Assembly: GCA_020975725.1 (NCBI GenBank)
Contig: QXJR01000013.1
Span: forward strand, 186,001 to 250,000
Length of the DNA stretch: 64,000 nt
Direction of reading: 5' to 3'
Origin: Picocystis sp. L7
Lineage: Eukaryota > Chlorophyta > Picocystophyceae > Picocystales > Picocystaceae
A program made the position numbers and the translations under genes. This document shows positions 16,729 through 28,702 of the stretch, piece by piece (position 1 is the first letter of the stretch; every line of letters begins with the position of its first letter). The notes under the pieces were generated by a model. The model was not told where the DNA came from. It saw nothing but the letters and a program-made list of their open reading frames with translations, and ran no database searches.

Positions 16729-17184
16729 CTACGTAAAGTAGCAAGAACTGTTGTAAGCACCATCCATCCAACCTCGATTGCATGCATCGACGCAACAAAT
16801 GAGAAGCCGCTCCACGTCAAAATCGCTACTGTTCACCAAGCAAAAACCGGACCCTTGCAAGCAGGCCGAGGGATGCGCGTTACGCAACGGCTGGTAGACC
16901 CCAGCCCACTCCCACATCCAACCAGGCCACGACGGACCTGAAGCGGTGTATAGAACGGATGGCGTTTGGGTCGCAGGCTGCCAGCCAACGATGCAGGAGG
17001 TGCTATTCCCTCGAGATGCAACAGATAGGTTGTAGTCCGGAGCTGTTCCCGGATACACCACTGGACTTCCATCCCTCCACGCGATACGGTTCAGAGGCCG
17101 ATATCCTGCCTGCGTTTCCCCGGGACAAGTGCGATCGCGGACATGTGCTGCCGAGGACGAAGTTCGTCCCTCCGCGCTTGACGT
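16729..17184 (-). CDS. Unresolved Cys/Trp-rich reading frame, 5' end not found
   Basis: The frame is open for 151 codons on the minus strand, bounded upstream by a TGA at 17185-17187. It reads like a secreted protein: CPGETQAGYRP, several NxS/T sites (NLS, NST, NSS), paired cysteines in LLICCVDACNRG and Trp-rich WPGWMWEWAGVY. Codon choice resembles real genes here. No good ATG starts it; the first in-frame ATG is at about 16930. A 5' exon could lie in 17190-17540, but no splice pairing could be fixed. It is convergent with MAPR and divergent from the subtilase. No family is recognised. Confidence 0.35.
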   Translation of the reverse strand, partial: TSSAEGRTSSSAAHVRDRTCPGETQAGYRPLNRIAWRDGSPVVYPGTAPDYNLSVASRGNSTSCIVGWQPATQTPSVLYTASGPSWPGWMWEWAGVYQPLRNAHPSACLQGSGFCLVNSSDFDVERLLICCVDACNRGWMDGAYNSSCYFT

Positions 17185-17543
17185 TCACGCCTGTCGCTCT
17201 CTTCCAGGAACTTCCCCGTCCCGACCCTCCGCGATCCTCATGACCTGTCGAGGACCTCGGCCCCGCCCTCCCCGCGGAATCCCGACCGTAGATGCGAAGC
17301 GACGGGAGGTCCCCTCTCCCCACCCCCTCCGAACCGATCCCAGGTTCGTTTTTCCCCTCGTTCCCCTTCTCTCGGAATCCCGACCTATCTCGTCCGAGGG
17401 ACTGGTTCGTCGACCACAGCTCCTCCAGGTTTCGACAGACGTGTCTCGTTGGAGCGCATTCGCACGAGCTTGGAGGCGCTTCGGAGCCTTTTTCGGCCTC
17501 TTGGGAGGCTCCTGAAGCAAGACAGAAGGTCCAGAGAGCGACC

Positions 17544-19673
17544 ATGCGAAAGGAATGGATCCTATCGGGGGTCTGGTGGCTCGCCATGGCCACGACTGGC
17601 TGGTCGGAAGGGGAAGATGGCCGACCACCTTTGTACGATCCAGACGTGACAGTGACCTTCAGCGCCATGTCCAATGGTGCGAATTCCAGTTCTGGGAAAG
17701 ACAAGTTCAAAGAAAACCGATGGATCGTGGCCTTCAAACCCGAACAGGAGGAAAGCACGGTCGAGAAGTTCTGCCTGGAAGCCGAAGGGATTGGAACCAC
17801 GTCCAGCAGGTTTGGAGGAACATGCACGAGGATCGTCTCCGAAAAGGCCGCACTGGGAGGGTCGTTCGCCGTGTTTGAACCGCGCTCGTGGGAAGACTTG
17901 GAACGTATCAGAGAATACATGAAACACGAAATCAACTACATTGAAAGGGACATGTTCGCAGTGTCAGAGGCATCTGCAGCAGTAGCACAGAGCCTGCCCT
18001 CGTCGGATCTGTACTGGGGACTCGATCGTGTGGATCAGAATAAACTACCTCTGGACAACTGGTTCAGGAGTCATCAGACTGGAAAGGGAGTCCACATCTA
18101 CGTTCTCGATTCTGGAGTGCGCGCATCGCACGATGAGTTCAGGGGTCGCGTCCACGGCGGCATCGATTATGTGGATGACGACGACGACCCTGCAGATGAA
18201 TATGGACATGGTACGCACATATCCGGCATTGCTGCTGGAACGACCTTTGGCGTGGCAAAAGAGGCGTTCATTCATCCTGTGCGTGTGCTGGGTCCGGATG
18301 GGGCAGGAGCCTGGTCCGGGATCATACGGGGGATTGGCTGGGTGTTGGAAAATCATGAAAAACCAGCTGTGGCAACATTATCCTTGGGAGGTTCGCGAAG
18401 CCATTCTGTCAACTCTGCAGTGGAAGCCATGGTAGAGGCCAACATCACTGTCGTAGTTGCCTCGGGCAATAGCGATGCGGACGCATGCACGTTCTCTCCA
18501 GCGTCTGTCCCGCATGTTATCACTGTAGGTTCGACCAACAATAAAGACGAACGCTCTTCATTCAGCAACTGGGGGAAGTGCGTCGACATTTTTGCTCCGG
18601 GAGAGAAGATTGCGAGCGCATGGCATCGGTCAGATGAAGACAGAATGACATCCAGCGGCACTTCTATGTCCTGCCCGTACGTTGTTGGGGCTGCGGCTCT
18701 GATTCTCGAGACTAATCCTGAATCCACGCCTGCAGACGTTTTGGATGCGCTCCTGGAGGGTGCTAGCAAAGACATCATCCGGAAAGACACGATCAAGGAC
18801 AGCCCAAGCTATCTCCTTAACGTCGCCACGGTACAATGCACTGAAGTAAAGGATTGCATAATGAGTCCATGGAGTGCATGGTCCCTCTGCCCTGCACGCA
18901 CGTGTGGGGATAGAGAACGTTTTAGGTCGCGCAGTGTTTGGAGACATCCCCAGTGCGGGGGAAAAGAATGTGGAGCTCTTCTAGAGAAAGATGCCTGTGA
19001 ACCCGGACCCACGTGTCCAGATGGAGCCCAGGCGACGCAGGAAATCACAGGCGATTTTCCATACATGTGGAACAAAATCACGTTCGCCCCTTCATATGAC
19101 AATGCATACACTGCCTGTACTGCAAAGATGTCACAGTTCATTGACAGCCCCTCCAGATTGAGGGATAATGAAGCAGAGGAGCTGCTCCTCAATGGAAATG
19201 GGAGAAGGTCGGTAGACCTTCAGGCACATGGATTACCAAGCTTTCTTTTCTATGGAGAAGAATATTCAAAGTTTTGGGTGGGTGCTGATGGTTTCGTCAC
19301 TTTCGACCCAAAAGATGATGGGACGGCATTCCCTGGAAGCATTGGCACTCATTTCAAGCATGCAAGGATCTCCGCTCTATTTACCAACTTGAAACCAAAC
19401 CTGGACAATCATGGAAAGGTATTCTGGAACGCTTTGCCATCTCGCTCTGATGCTGAAAAAATTGTCATCACCTGGCACAGACTGAAAGACTCATGCAATT
19501 GGAGGTTTTGCTCCGGCAGTAACACCTTTCAAGTCACCCTGCACCTACAAGGCAACCGCAAGGGACATATTGACGTGAGCTACGGCGAAATCAGCCATCC
19601 GAGCCGGCCTATTGTGGTGGGGGTTTCGAGTGGCAACGATGACCCAGACAGTGTCTACCCCATTGACTTTTGA
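17544..19673 (+). CDS. Secreted subtilisin-like protease with thrombospondin type 1 domain
   Basis: The product is 709 residues. A signal peptide (MRKEWILSGVWWLAMATTG) is followed by an I9-like propeptide at about 50-135. The S8 proteinase K-like catalytic domain spans about 150-420, with Asp189 (VLDSGVRASHDEF), His222 (GHGTHISG), oxyanion Asn309 (ASGNSDAD) and Ser374 (SGTSMSCPYV). A thrombospondin type 1 repeat follows at about 437-495 (MSPWSAWSLC, RTCGDRERFRSR). The C-terminal region at about 510-709 has EEYSKFWVGADGFVTFDP and VIVTWHRL-like strands, resembling NIDO-like beta domains. All catalytic residues are present. It is probably secreted and matrix-bound. AATAAA lies at 19835-19840. 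Confidence 0.92.
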   Translation: MRKEWILSGVWWLAMATTGWSEGEDGRPPLYDPDVTVTFSAMSNGANSSSGKDKFKENRWIVAFKPEQEESTVEKFCLEAEGIGTTSSRFGGTCTRIVSEKAALGGSFAVFEPRSWEDLERIREYMKHEINYIERDMFAVSEASAAVAQSLPSSDLYWGLDRVDQNKLPLDNWFRSHQTGKGVHIYVLDSGVRASHDEFRGRVHGGIDYVDDDDDPADEYGHGTHISGIAAGTTFGVAKEAFIHPVRVLGPDGAGAWSGIIRGIGWVLENHEKPAVATLSLGGSRSHSVNSAVEAMVEANITVVVASGNSDADACTFSPASVPHVITVGSTNNKDERSSFSNWGKCVDIFAPGEKIASAWHRSDEDRMTSSGTSMSCPYVVGAAALILETNPESTPADVLDALLEGASKDIIRKDTIKDSPSYLLNVATVQCTEVKDCIMSPWSAWSLCPARTCGDRERFRSRSVWRHPQCGGKECGALLEKDACEPGPTCPDGAQATQEITGDFPYMWNKITFAPSYDNAYTACTAKMSQFIDSPSRLRDNEAEELLLNGNGRRSVDLQAHGLPSFLFYGEEYSKFWVGADGFVTFDPKDDGTAFPGSIGTHFKHARISALFTNLKPNLDNHGKVFWNALPSRSDAEKIVITWHRLKDSCNWRFCSGSNTFQVTLHLQGNRKGHIDVSYGEISHPSRPIVVGVSSGNDDPDSVYPIDF

Positions 19674-20052
19674 GATCTCTCTGGCAAGTGCGAGAGTACG
19701 CCTGGCAAAGACACCAGTGACGTGGTGGCTTCTGCCACCAATGGATGATGCATTGTAAATGTTACCACCACCAAACAACACAGGGTCTGCATGTTGTGTG
19801 TTTCGCAGTACGATAGAAAAAGCCGATTGTTAGAAATAAACTCGAACCTTGTTCTTGCACCCTCCTCCCTTCATCTCGTAATCCGATATCATGCAGCATG
19901 CATCCTTTGAGATGCTGCCGTACTCCATACTTTTGGGTTGCTATACCGGGCATCAGTACATACTTCCAACTTGTATACAAAGGTCCTTTGCCCTGAGAGT
20001 GTTGCGAGAACTCCCAGTGGGCAGATTCTTGTTTGATCACTCACCCATCCTT
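19674..20052. other. Convergent 3' spacer
   Basis: A 379-base stretch between the 3' ends of the subtilase and the GNAT gene. It is poorer in GC than the surroundings and holds AATAAA at 19835-19840, about 160 bases past the subtilase stop. No gene is seen. Confidence 0.6.
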
Positions 20053-20673
20053 TTACCTCAAGCTCATGCCCTTCCCACGATCTAAAGGTGGTAGATAAGT
20101 GGGGACGCTCTCATCCAGCACGAATCCTAGTCTTGCATAGAAATCTATAGCCTCTGGTTCTGCCTGCAGCAGTATTCTGTCAACCCCTTTGTCCTCCAAG
20201 TCGTCCAGGAGTCTTTCCATGACCATGCGTCCCAGTCCTTGCCCCTGCCAATCTGGAGAAACGGCGACATCCCAAATCGTAACCACGCGTGTGAAATCTT
20301 CTTCTGACACCTCGAGCTCTTCTTCTGCCAATTCTATCCTGTCCTTGGCGTGGAGGGAGCCCATCCACAGCTTGTCAGAAAAGGACTTGCATCGGCTCCG
20401 GTCCTCTTCGGCCGCGCGTGCAAATGCCCTCACTTGTCCCGTGGTTTTGCAGAGGAGCGCAGACACGGACAGGCTATCTTCCACGGCCTGTTGTAGCCTC
20501 AGAGGATCTCGAGGTGGGAATCCGACACTGGAGAAGAGGTCTCGGAGGCTTTCCACGTCGAGGCGCTCCCCTTCGCGCAGGACCCGGATTCCGAGGCGTT
20601 CCTTTCGGCTGGACTTCGGCAGACGTGTCCGAAGGCTCGTGCGAGGGATGGCAGGCGCGCGTGAAGACGCCAT
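20053..20673 (-). CDS. GNAT-family N-acetyltransferase, probably plastid-targeted
   Basis: The product is 206 residues. The N-terminus MASSRAPAIPRTSLRTRLPK is basic and hydroxyl-rich like a plastid transit peptide. The GNAT core has VVTIWDVAVSPDWQGQGLG, with the acetyl-CoA pyrophosphate-binding Q/RxxGxG/A loop, then MVMERLLDDLEDKGVDRI and EAIDFYARLGF (motif B). The layout is like plant plastid GNATs that acetylate protein N-termini, lysines or small amines. The substrate is not readable. ATG 20673 is chosen; 20751 is an in-frame alternative. Three GTTAA motifs lie 177-300 bases upstream. Confidence 0.83.
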   Translation of the reverse strand: MASSRAPAIPRTSLRTRLPKSSRKERLGIRVLREGERLDVESLRDLFSSVGFPPRDPLRLQQAVEDSLSVSALLCKTTGQVRAFARAAEEDRSRCKSFSDKLWMGSLHAKDRIELAEEELEVSEEDFTRVVTIWDVAVSPDWQGQGLGRMVMERLLDDLEDKGVDRILLQAEPEAIDFYARLGFVLDESVPTYLPPLDRGKGMSLR

Positions 20674-21711
20674 GGCGAGTCCTGAGGCGCAGCACGCGCA
20701 CGTCGCGAGGCCGAGGCCACGTCGAAATGAAACCACTTTTTCACTCCTCATCCCACCCCTTCGATTTACGAACTCATCCACCTCATTTAACAAGGGGGAT
20801 CGAGAGTGGTTTGTGACGAGAGGAACGGATTAAGCGACACGGAAAGAAAGTTAAGTACACCGAGTTGGATAAGAAAGTGGGGTGTGTGGTTCCTCCTCCG
20901 AAAGGAAAGTTAACCCCGTTGGTTCCGCTCTCCACGCCTCACAGATTAGTGGACCACGAGAAGTTCAGAGAAAGTTAACCGGATCGAGGATTGACTCGGG
21001 CGTGCACGATCCTTTCCGACACACGCGAGTGTGGGACGAGTCCAGCCAGGGTTCAGGGAACGAAACCAGAGGAACAAATGGAGACAAACAAGGAATGGAG
21101 GTGGCTTGTGTGTTGAAGACGAAAGTGATGTCCAAAGATTCATGGCTGATAGCAGGGATTGAACGATCCTGGCACGATGTTTCAGACCACCCTTGGCCCC
21201 AAGCATTCGCTTCTCATCAAGTGATGGCAGGGAAGGGTGGGAAAGGTGTTTCCTTGGATAAGACGGGTTTCGAAGGCTATGAGACAACATTTACACATAC
21301 GGAACATTTAGTTCTAGTAAGAAAGACAGGCCAAACCAGGGTGCTGGATCATCAGCTGTCGATCCACTTTGTACCAAGAACACACATCAAAGGGCCAACT
21401 CGGAAGATACGTCTGTAGTAGGCTGCAAATTGAGCGCATTCGCAGTCTCGTCGTCCCCGCTGCGGTCAGAATACCACTGCGGTTGCAGCATGGAAACCAC
21501 ACTGCAAGCACATGGCGGGCCATTCCAACGGCACGCCATGTCCCGACCGTAAACCTCCTCGGTTGCCTCCTGGTTGATTCGCTCGGCCTGCCATTCCTGC
21601 CTTGCCAGTACAGGATGAGTAAGAAAATGCACATGTAATCTAATTCACTGGGGATGCCACTCCTCTGTTCTAGTTTCAAATGAACGAAGGGAGCATGGGG
21701 TGTGCAACGGG
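20674..21711. other. Spacer with three GTTAA motifs and unsupported small frames
   Basis: GTTAAG at 20850-20855 and GTTAAC at 20909-20914 and 20974-20979 each follow GAAAG or GAGAAA, spaced about 60 bases apart. Two small frames were weighed. One on plus, from an ATG near 21095 to 21418, has a Trp/His-rich product. One on minus, 21632-21387, has 81 residues with RWNGPPCACSVV and codon use like real genes, and might be a terminal exon. Neither has a recognised family, so neither is called as a gene. Confidence 0.45.
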
Positions 21712-22839
21712 TCACTCCTTTCCTTTATCTTCTCCCTTGCTCCCATCTTCTTCGTCTTCTTCTGCGAATTCATCTTCGTCTTCGCTGGGTGGTGGCGGTG
21801 CTTCTTCTGCCTCTTCCACTTCTGATTTGGGTGCCCGTTCGGTGTTCACCTCATCCTTGCTGAGTATGGGGGTGTATTTGTCCAGGTCAATGCGTACCTT
21901 GCTGGCGTTTGGAATCGCCTGCACTTCTTCGTCTAGGAATTCGACCAGTTTGAGCACTGCATCTTGCAGCCTGGCGATGCGGTGCATTTGCGGCCTCGTG
22001 AGGTCTTGGTGTTCACCGATGTACACGAGATCGTCTTCGAGCCTTTGAAACCACCTCTGGAAGCTCTCGTCACCGGCTTTCCTGTGCATGAAGGCAGCGA
22101 ATCCGAGCGGTCTTGACCTCCTTTTCCCTCCAGCTTCCACCAGTTCTTGTGCGTTCTTGTCTGGATGTCCGTCACCCAGTTCGTCTCCCACAATCATGAC
22201 TTCTCCAATGGCACGCATGACGCCTTGGTAGATCCAGAGCAGGTCGGAATCTCCTGCCTTTCTCATGGCGTACTGCGCCTCGTCCACGCACTTACGGAAC
22301 CGTTTGCGCTCTTCTTCGCCAGGCAAGGCCAGCCTGGGCTCTTCCTGTCGCACGATTTCCAACCAGGCCAAGAACTGCGCGATGAGGTAGCAGGTGTAAT
22401 CCACGGCGTATGCGCGTTCCCACACGCGCGTCTCTTCCTTGTGGCTGCTCTCCGCCCTCGAAAAGGCGCGCTGGAGCAGCTCCGATTCGGCGATGGCGTA
22501 CAGGCGCGCCTGGAGGTCGTGCGCCGCCATGGCCAGCGGTTCGGCGTACGCTTTCCTTCGCGCGTCCTGGAGCGCTTTGGCGTCGGCTTCGCGCTGCTGG
22601 GACTCCCTTTCGGCTTCCAGTCGCTTCTGCAGGCGCACGCCACGCCATTGTCCGGCTGCCGACACCGCAGCGCCGCCGATGGCCACGGCGGCCGACGCGA
22701 TGGCGGGATCGATGTGCGTCTTGGAGCTGCTCGTGGGCGCTTCTGCGGACGCCACGGCGCACCTGGGACGCACCATGGCCACCCAGGCCACCGTCAGCAC
22801 CGCGGCAGATCCTCGCGCGGCCAGGTGCGTCGTCGCCAT
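21712..22839 (-). CDS. Conserved plastid-type protein of unknown function
   Basis: The product is 375 residues. The N-terminus (MATTHLAARGSAAVLTVAW) is followed by an Ala/Gly-rich hydrophobic stretch (ASAAVAIGGAAVSAAG), suggesting a plastid or membrane anchor. The core has RKAYAEPLAMAAHDLQARLYAI, YLIAQFLAWLEIVRQEE and FRKCVDEAQYAM, then RSRPLGFAAFM and FQRWFQRLEDDLVYIG. The pattern PL..AA.DLQ.RLY.I followed by AQ...W.EI.R recurs in uncharacterised proteins of plants, algae and bacteria; this is recalled, not searched. The last 50 residues are Glu/Asp-rich and disordered. Start 22839 is chosen to include the targeting-like N-terminus. Confidence 0.75.
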   Translation of the reverse strand: MATTHLAARGSAAVLTVAWVAMVRPRCAVASAEAPTSSSKTHIDPAIASAAVAIGGAAVSAAGQWRGVRLQKRLEAERESQQREADAKALQDARRKAYAEPLAMAAHDLQARLYAIAESELLQRAFSRAESSHKEETRVWERAYAVDYTCYLIAQFLAWLEIVRQEEPRLALPGEEERKRFRKCVDEAQYAMRKAGDSDLLWIYQGVMRAIGEVMIVGDELGDGHPDKNAQELVEAGGKRRSRPLGFAAFMHRKAGDESFQRWFQRLEDDLVYIGEHQDLTRPQMHRIARLQDAVLKLVEFLDEEVQAIPNASKVRIDLDKYTPILSKDEVNTERAPKSEVEEAEEAPPPPSEDEDEFAEEDEEDGSKGEDKGKE

Positions 22840-23908
22840 GCGGTTGGGATGCGCGTGCGACGGTTGGTGGACCGTCGGCACGTCTCCACGAGGCACGTGA
22901 GGCACAAGTGATAACATTGGAGAGATCCATGGACCATGGCGTACAGAAGCATGCCATGATCCTGGTGTAGGTGTCCAAGGGTCGTAGAGATGGCCACGAG
23001 TCGAGGAGATGGTGTCCAATGGTCATGAGGCGGAATGATGTTGGTCAAGGTCAAGAGAGGAAAGGTTCGGATAGGTTGGTGGTGGGATGAGATGATGCGA
23101 GAGCAAAGTTCCTGTCCACCCGGGTTGGACCATGGATAGATGGGGATCGCACTCGTCGTGCTCGAAACAAGATGTGCGCGCTTGCATGGCCGACGACAAA
23201 AGGGATGGTGTCAATATTGGAATGTGGCCTATAAGACATGGTACCGAGGGGATTCCTTTCCTAGTTGCAAACCAAGATCTCTTGCCAAAGCTGTCTCGAG
23301 CGATGGACTTGAAATTAGGACGGGAGAAACCCAAAGATGAGGACCCGCACGTTTAAATGACGTTTCAACGAGAGCAAAGCAAACGATAAACTACGCACAC
23401 GGACGAATACAAAAGTGCATGGTACACGGAACATCGGATTAGCTTTTGGGTGTGTTCGTTCTTCCACGTCCAAAGCCAATGGTTCAGAACGACCCTAATT
23501 GCAACGAAGTACAAACACGGGTTAGAAAAGGACCCGTAGAGTCTTTGTCGGAAGCATCGATCCCTACTTCAATTCTAACATACTTCCGATGCAACAAATT
23601 TGCAAGCTCAACTCGCACCTCGGTGTGGAGGAAGTGAGCACATGTCGTGCGTCTCTCCCTTATATCGGCAAGATGAAGAACTATCCTTGTTCGGTATAGT
23701 GCAATTGCTAGGCGCCGTTCCACCCAAGACATTTCACGTCCACCATGAAGATCTCTCGGTGCTTTGGCTTGAGAGGTGGCAAATCTGCACTCCAATTGAA
23801 GAGGTTGTTCAAACACGATGGATGTAGTGGAGGTGTGAAGTTGACATTGGTGTTTACAGAGTAGTGTGAGGTGGTCGTATCAAAGGAACGGTATGACAGA
23901 TGTGCAAA
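22840..23908. other. 1.07-kb spacer, nothing recognised
   Basis: The region lies upstream of the unknown plastid-type gene and downstream of the PDS stop. CCATGGACCATGG-like and GGTCGTA/GGTCATG-like short repeats occur near 22920-23030. From 23340 to 23900 the sequence is richer in A/T. Reading frames are short and lack typical codon bias. No RNA gene is recognised. Confidence 0.55.
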
Positions 23909-26452
<2,544 letters not shown>

Positions 26453-27511
26453 TCACCTGGCACCAAAGCCTCTGGATGCAGCGCTCTTCCTCCCCTTCGC
26501 AGCCTTTGTCTTTCCTTTTTTCACCTGCCTGAATAGTTCACCCTGTACTTCCTGAGCAGGAGAGCTCCCGTTCTGAGCCGACAAGCCGTCAACGGGCATT
26601 CCACGCGCAATCCACTGCTGACATACCCACTTCTCATCAACAGCATCCTCTGCCGTATGGACAGAACGTGGGTCAGACTCACAACTGGAGAACCCAGGGA
26701 AAAAGAGGAGCACGGTTCCTTTCTTGGGTTTCACAGCCAGGTTCAAGAAATCAAAGCGAGTTCTACCTCCCACTTCCACATCGTTGAGATAGAGGAGCAC
26801 AGTCGCCACCCTCTGGAACCCGTTTGACTCGACCACACCCTGGGGAAACCCATCCTCATGGGAGAGGAAGTGCTCACCTTCTTGGTACACAGCCACCTGC
26901 AACGCCTCAAAGCACACTTGGTTCGGTCCAGGGAGAATTCCCGTCGGCGACCAACGCTCCACCGCAAAAACTTGTTTTGCTCGGGTCTGCAGCTTTCGCG
27001 CAAGATCCTTGAGTCCCCTGTGTTCGGTCTGCACTTCCTCGTTGAGCAGCACGGACCTGCTGGTCCTCGTTTCGGACTGCTGGTTCCTCTCACTGTCCAA
27101 ATTTCCCTCTCCGACGGTGGACCTCTTGAGCGTTTCGCTTCGAAGGGTCTCTTCCACGAACAAGTCGCATTCTTGTGGCGTCAAGAACCCGTCCACGGTG
27201 ATCACGGGCGGATCCAGGTGGTGCACTTTCACGCCCGGTGCGTCTAGATCCACGGGCAGGTACTCTTCCGCCAGCAACTTCGCGAGTTCTTCCTTGACCT
27301 CTGGGTCGAGCGCCACCACCGGTGCGCCGCCGCTCGCGTCGCATGCTTCCTCGGGCACCTTCTTCAGCTCTCGGAGCCACTTCGGGCGGTCCATGGCCCC
27401 CAGCTTGGTCTTCACACGCGCCTTGTTCGCAAACAACCCTTCTGGATCGTAACTTGCCGCCATCGCTCGTGTCGGACGGCCCATCGTGCGCACCGCCATC
27501 ACCTTCGCCAT
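26453..27511 (-). CDS. Prolyl 4-hydroxylase-like 2-oxoglutarate/Fe(II) dioxygenase
   Basis: The product is 352 residues. The N-terminal third is charged and helix-rich. The catalytic double-stranded beta helix has ITVDGFLTPQECDLFVE at its entry, the iron ligands His218 and Asp220 in HFLSHEDGF and His285 in RSVHTAEDA, and the 2-oxoglutarate-binding Lys294 in DEKWVCQQWI. YLNDVEVGGRTRF is the usual strand pair. No signal peptide is seen, but the N-terminus MAKVMAVRTMGRPTRAMAA could be an organelle presequence. The lysine-rich C-terminus (VKKGKTKAAKGRKS) is unusual and might be a nuclear signal. Substrate unknown. GTTAAC lies about 47 bases upstream of the ATG. Confidence 0.9.
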   Translation of the reverse strand: MAKVMAVRTMGRPTRAMAASYDPEGLFANKARVKTKLGAMDRPKWLRELKKVPEEACDASGGAPVVALDPEVKEELAKLLAEEYLPVDLDAPGVKVHHLDPPVITVDGFLTPQECDLFVEETLRSETLKRSTVGEGNLDSERNQQSETRTSRSVLLNEEVQTEHRGLKDLARKLQTRAKQVFAVERWSPTGILPGPNQVCFEALQVAVYQEGEHFLSHEDGFPQGVVESNGFQRVATVLLYLNDVEVGGRTRFDFLNLAVKPKKGTVLLFFPGFSSCESDPRSVHTAEDAVDEKWVCQQWIARGMPVDGLSAQNGSSPAQEVQGELFRQVKKGKTKAAKGRKSAASRGFGAR

Positions 27512-28702
27512 CGCGTCTCGGAAGTCTCTCGTCTCACCCCCCGGTTTTCACCCTGGAGTTAACCCCTATGTTTCTCTGTCAAAGGTCGAGGTTCAGGGAC
27601 GAGTTCACCCTCCCTCGCACTCGTCCCAAGTGGAGAATGGCTGGAGGTGCAACCGTGTGGATGAGATGGCAGCCACGGGACCCTACCTGGTGGTCACGTG
27701 CAGCTTGGGCGTGGACCGTGGTGGAAGGAGAGGGAATGGGAAGGTCCAAAGACGATGGGTTGACGATGGACCAAGATTTGGAAGCTAGTTGGCCTTCTTG
27801 CGAGGCGTTGAGGAGAAATCAAGCAAAGCCATGGATCGCCCGCGGTTCTTGCTGCCGTGCCCGAAGAAGAAACCACGGCGCACCAGAGATAAAGACACGC
27901 GTGGAGTTGGCCGGCGCCACATCGACGCGCACGCGTTGGAGGACGAAGTGGCATGCTTGCATCCTAGATAAGCTTCCTTGCAACGCCAAGACCACACGAT
28001 ATGCACCATGCCAACAATGGCATCCCACATAGGAGATCGTGCTTCTTCCTACTTCTCTAACGTCACCCCCAACAGTGCTTCTCCTCGATAGCTTGAATCC
28101 CCTTCGTAAGAATTTCTCGTTCCTCTTTATGTTACACTCCATGTTGATGGCCGTCTCGCGCATGGCAAACGAAGGATGGTCGCTTTCGGCACGACATTGA
28201 GCAAGAATGGAGGGCGCAATGCTGACGTAGAAGGTGGGGGTCCGGGAGGTGGTGCATCGTGTGGGACGTATGGTTTGGAAACCTTCCATAGCAGATACGC
28301 ATCCCACACATGGCACCGTGAGCCACGTCCATTGTCTTGGTCGCTCGTGTCGGGCCCCGTCTGCATATCGATTCGTCTCCCCTGACTAGTATTCATCAGT
28401 TGCCTCGTACTCGTCCCGTCCATCTATTTGCGTGGACAACCTTCCGCGTACCGAACATCGCACCTATTGGATGTTCTATTCTCCTTCTCGCATGCCTCGC
28501 TCGTGGAACACGTGCAGATTGTGGGTGATGTGCGGTCTTGGCCTTGTACGCAGTGCTGTGAGAAAGCTTTCATGGGAAGCTCCATTCAGGCACATCTGCA
28601 AGGTCTCTTTCGCCCCTTCCCAACCCGACTTGCACGTGCATGGGTGTGTCACGTGTCGAATTTACGAGACGAGTTCAGTGGAGGCGTCCATTGGCGTCGG
28701 CT
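27512..28702. other. 1.19-kb divergent spacer, nothing recognised
   Basis: The spacer lies between the prolyl-hydroxylase-like gene (minus) and the Der gene (plus). GTTAAC sits at 27558-27563. A minus frame at 28316-27819 contains a basic stretch but has no family match. No RNA gene is recognised. Confidence 0.5.

Noticed and set aside
17200-17545. Minus frame starting with a signal-like peptide (MVALWTFCLASGASQ)
   Set aside because: Its ATG overlaps the subtilase ATG on the other strand, leaving no room for a 5' UTR, and no splice could link it convincingly to the Cys-rich frame at 16729-17184.
21150-21260. tRNA-like sequence on minus (CGTTCAATCCC with an upstream TGGGGCCAAGGGTGG)
   Set aside because: The T-stem has mismatches and no acceptor stem can be paired.
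28640-28702. Upstream ATG of the Der gene
   Set aside because: Not rejected outright, but not chosen: the shorter start at 28703 fits the family. The longer form would add an Arg-rich presequence and needs cDNA.
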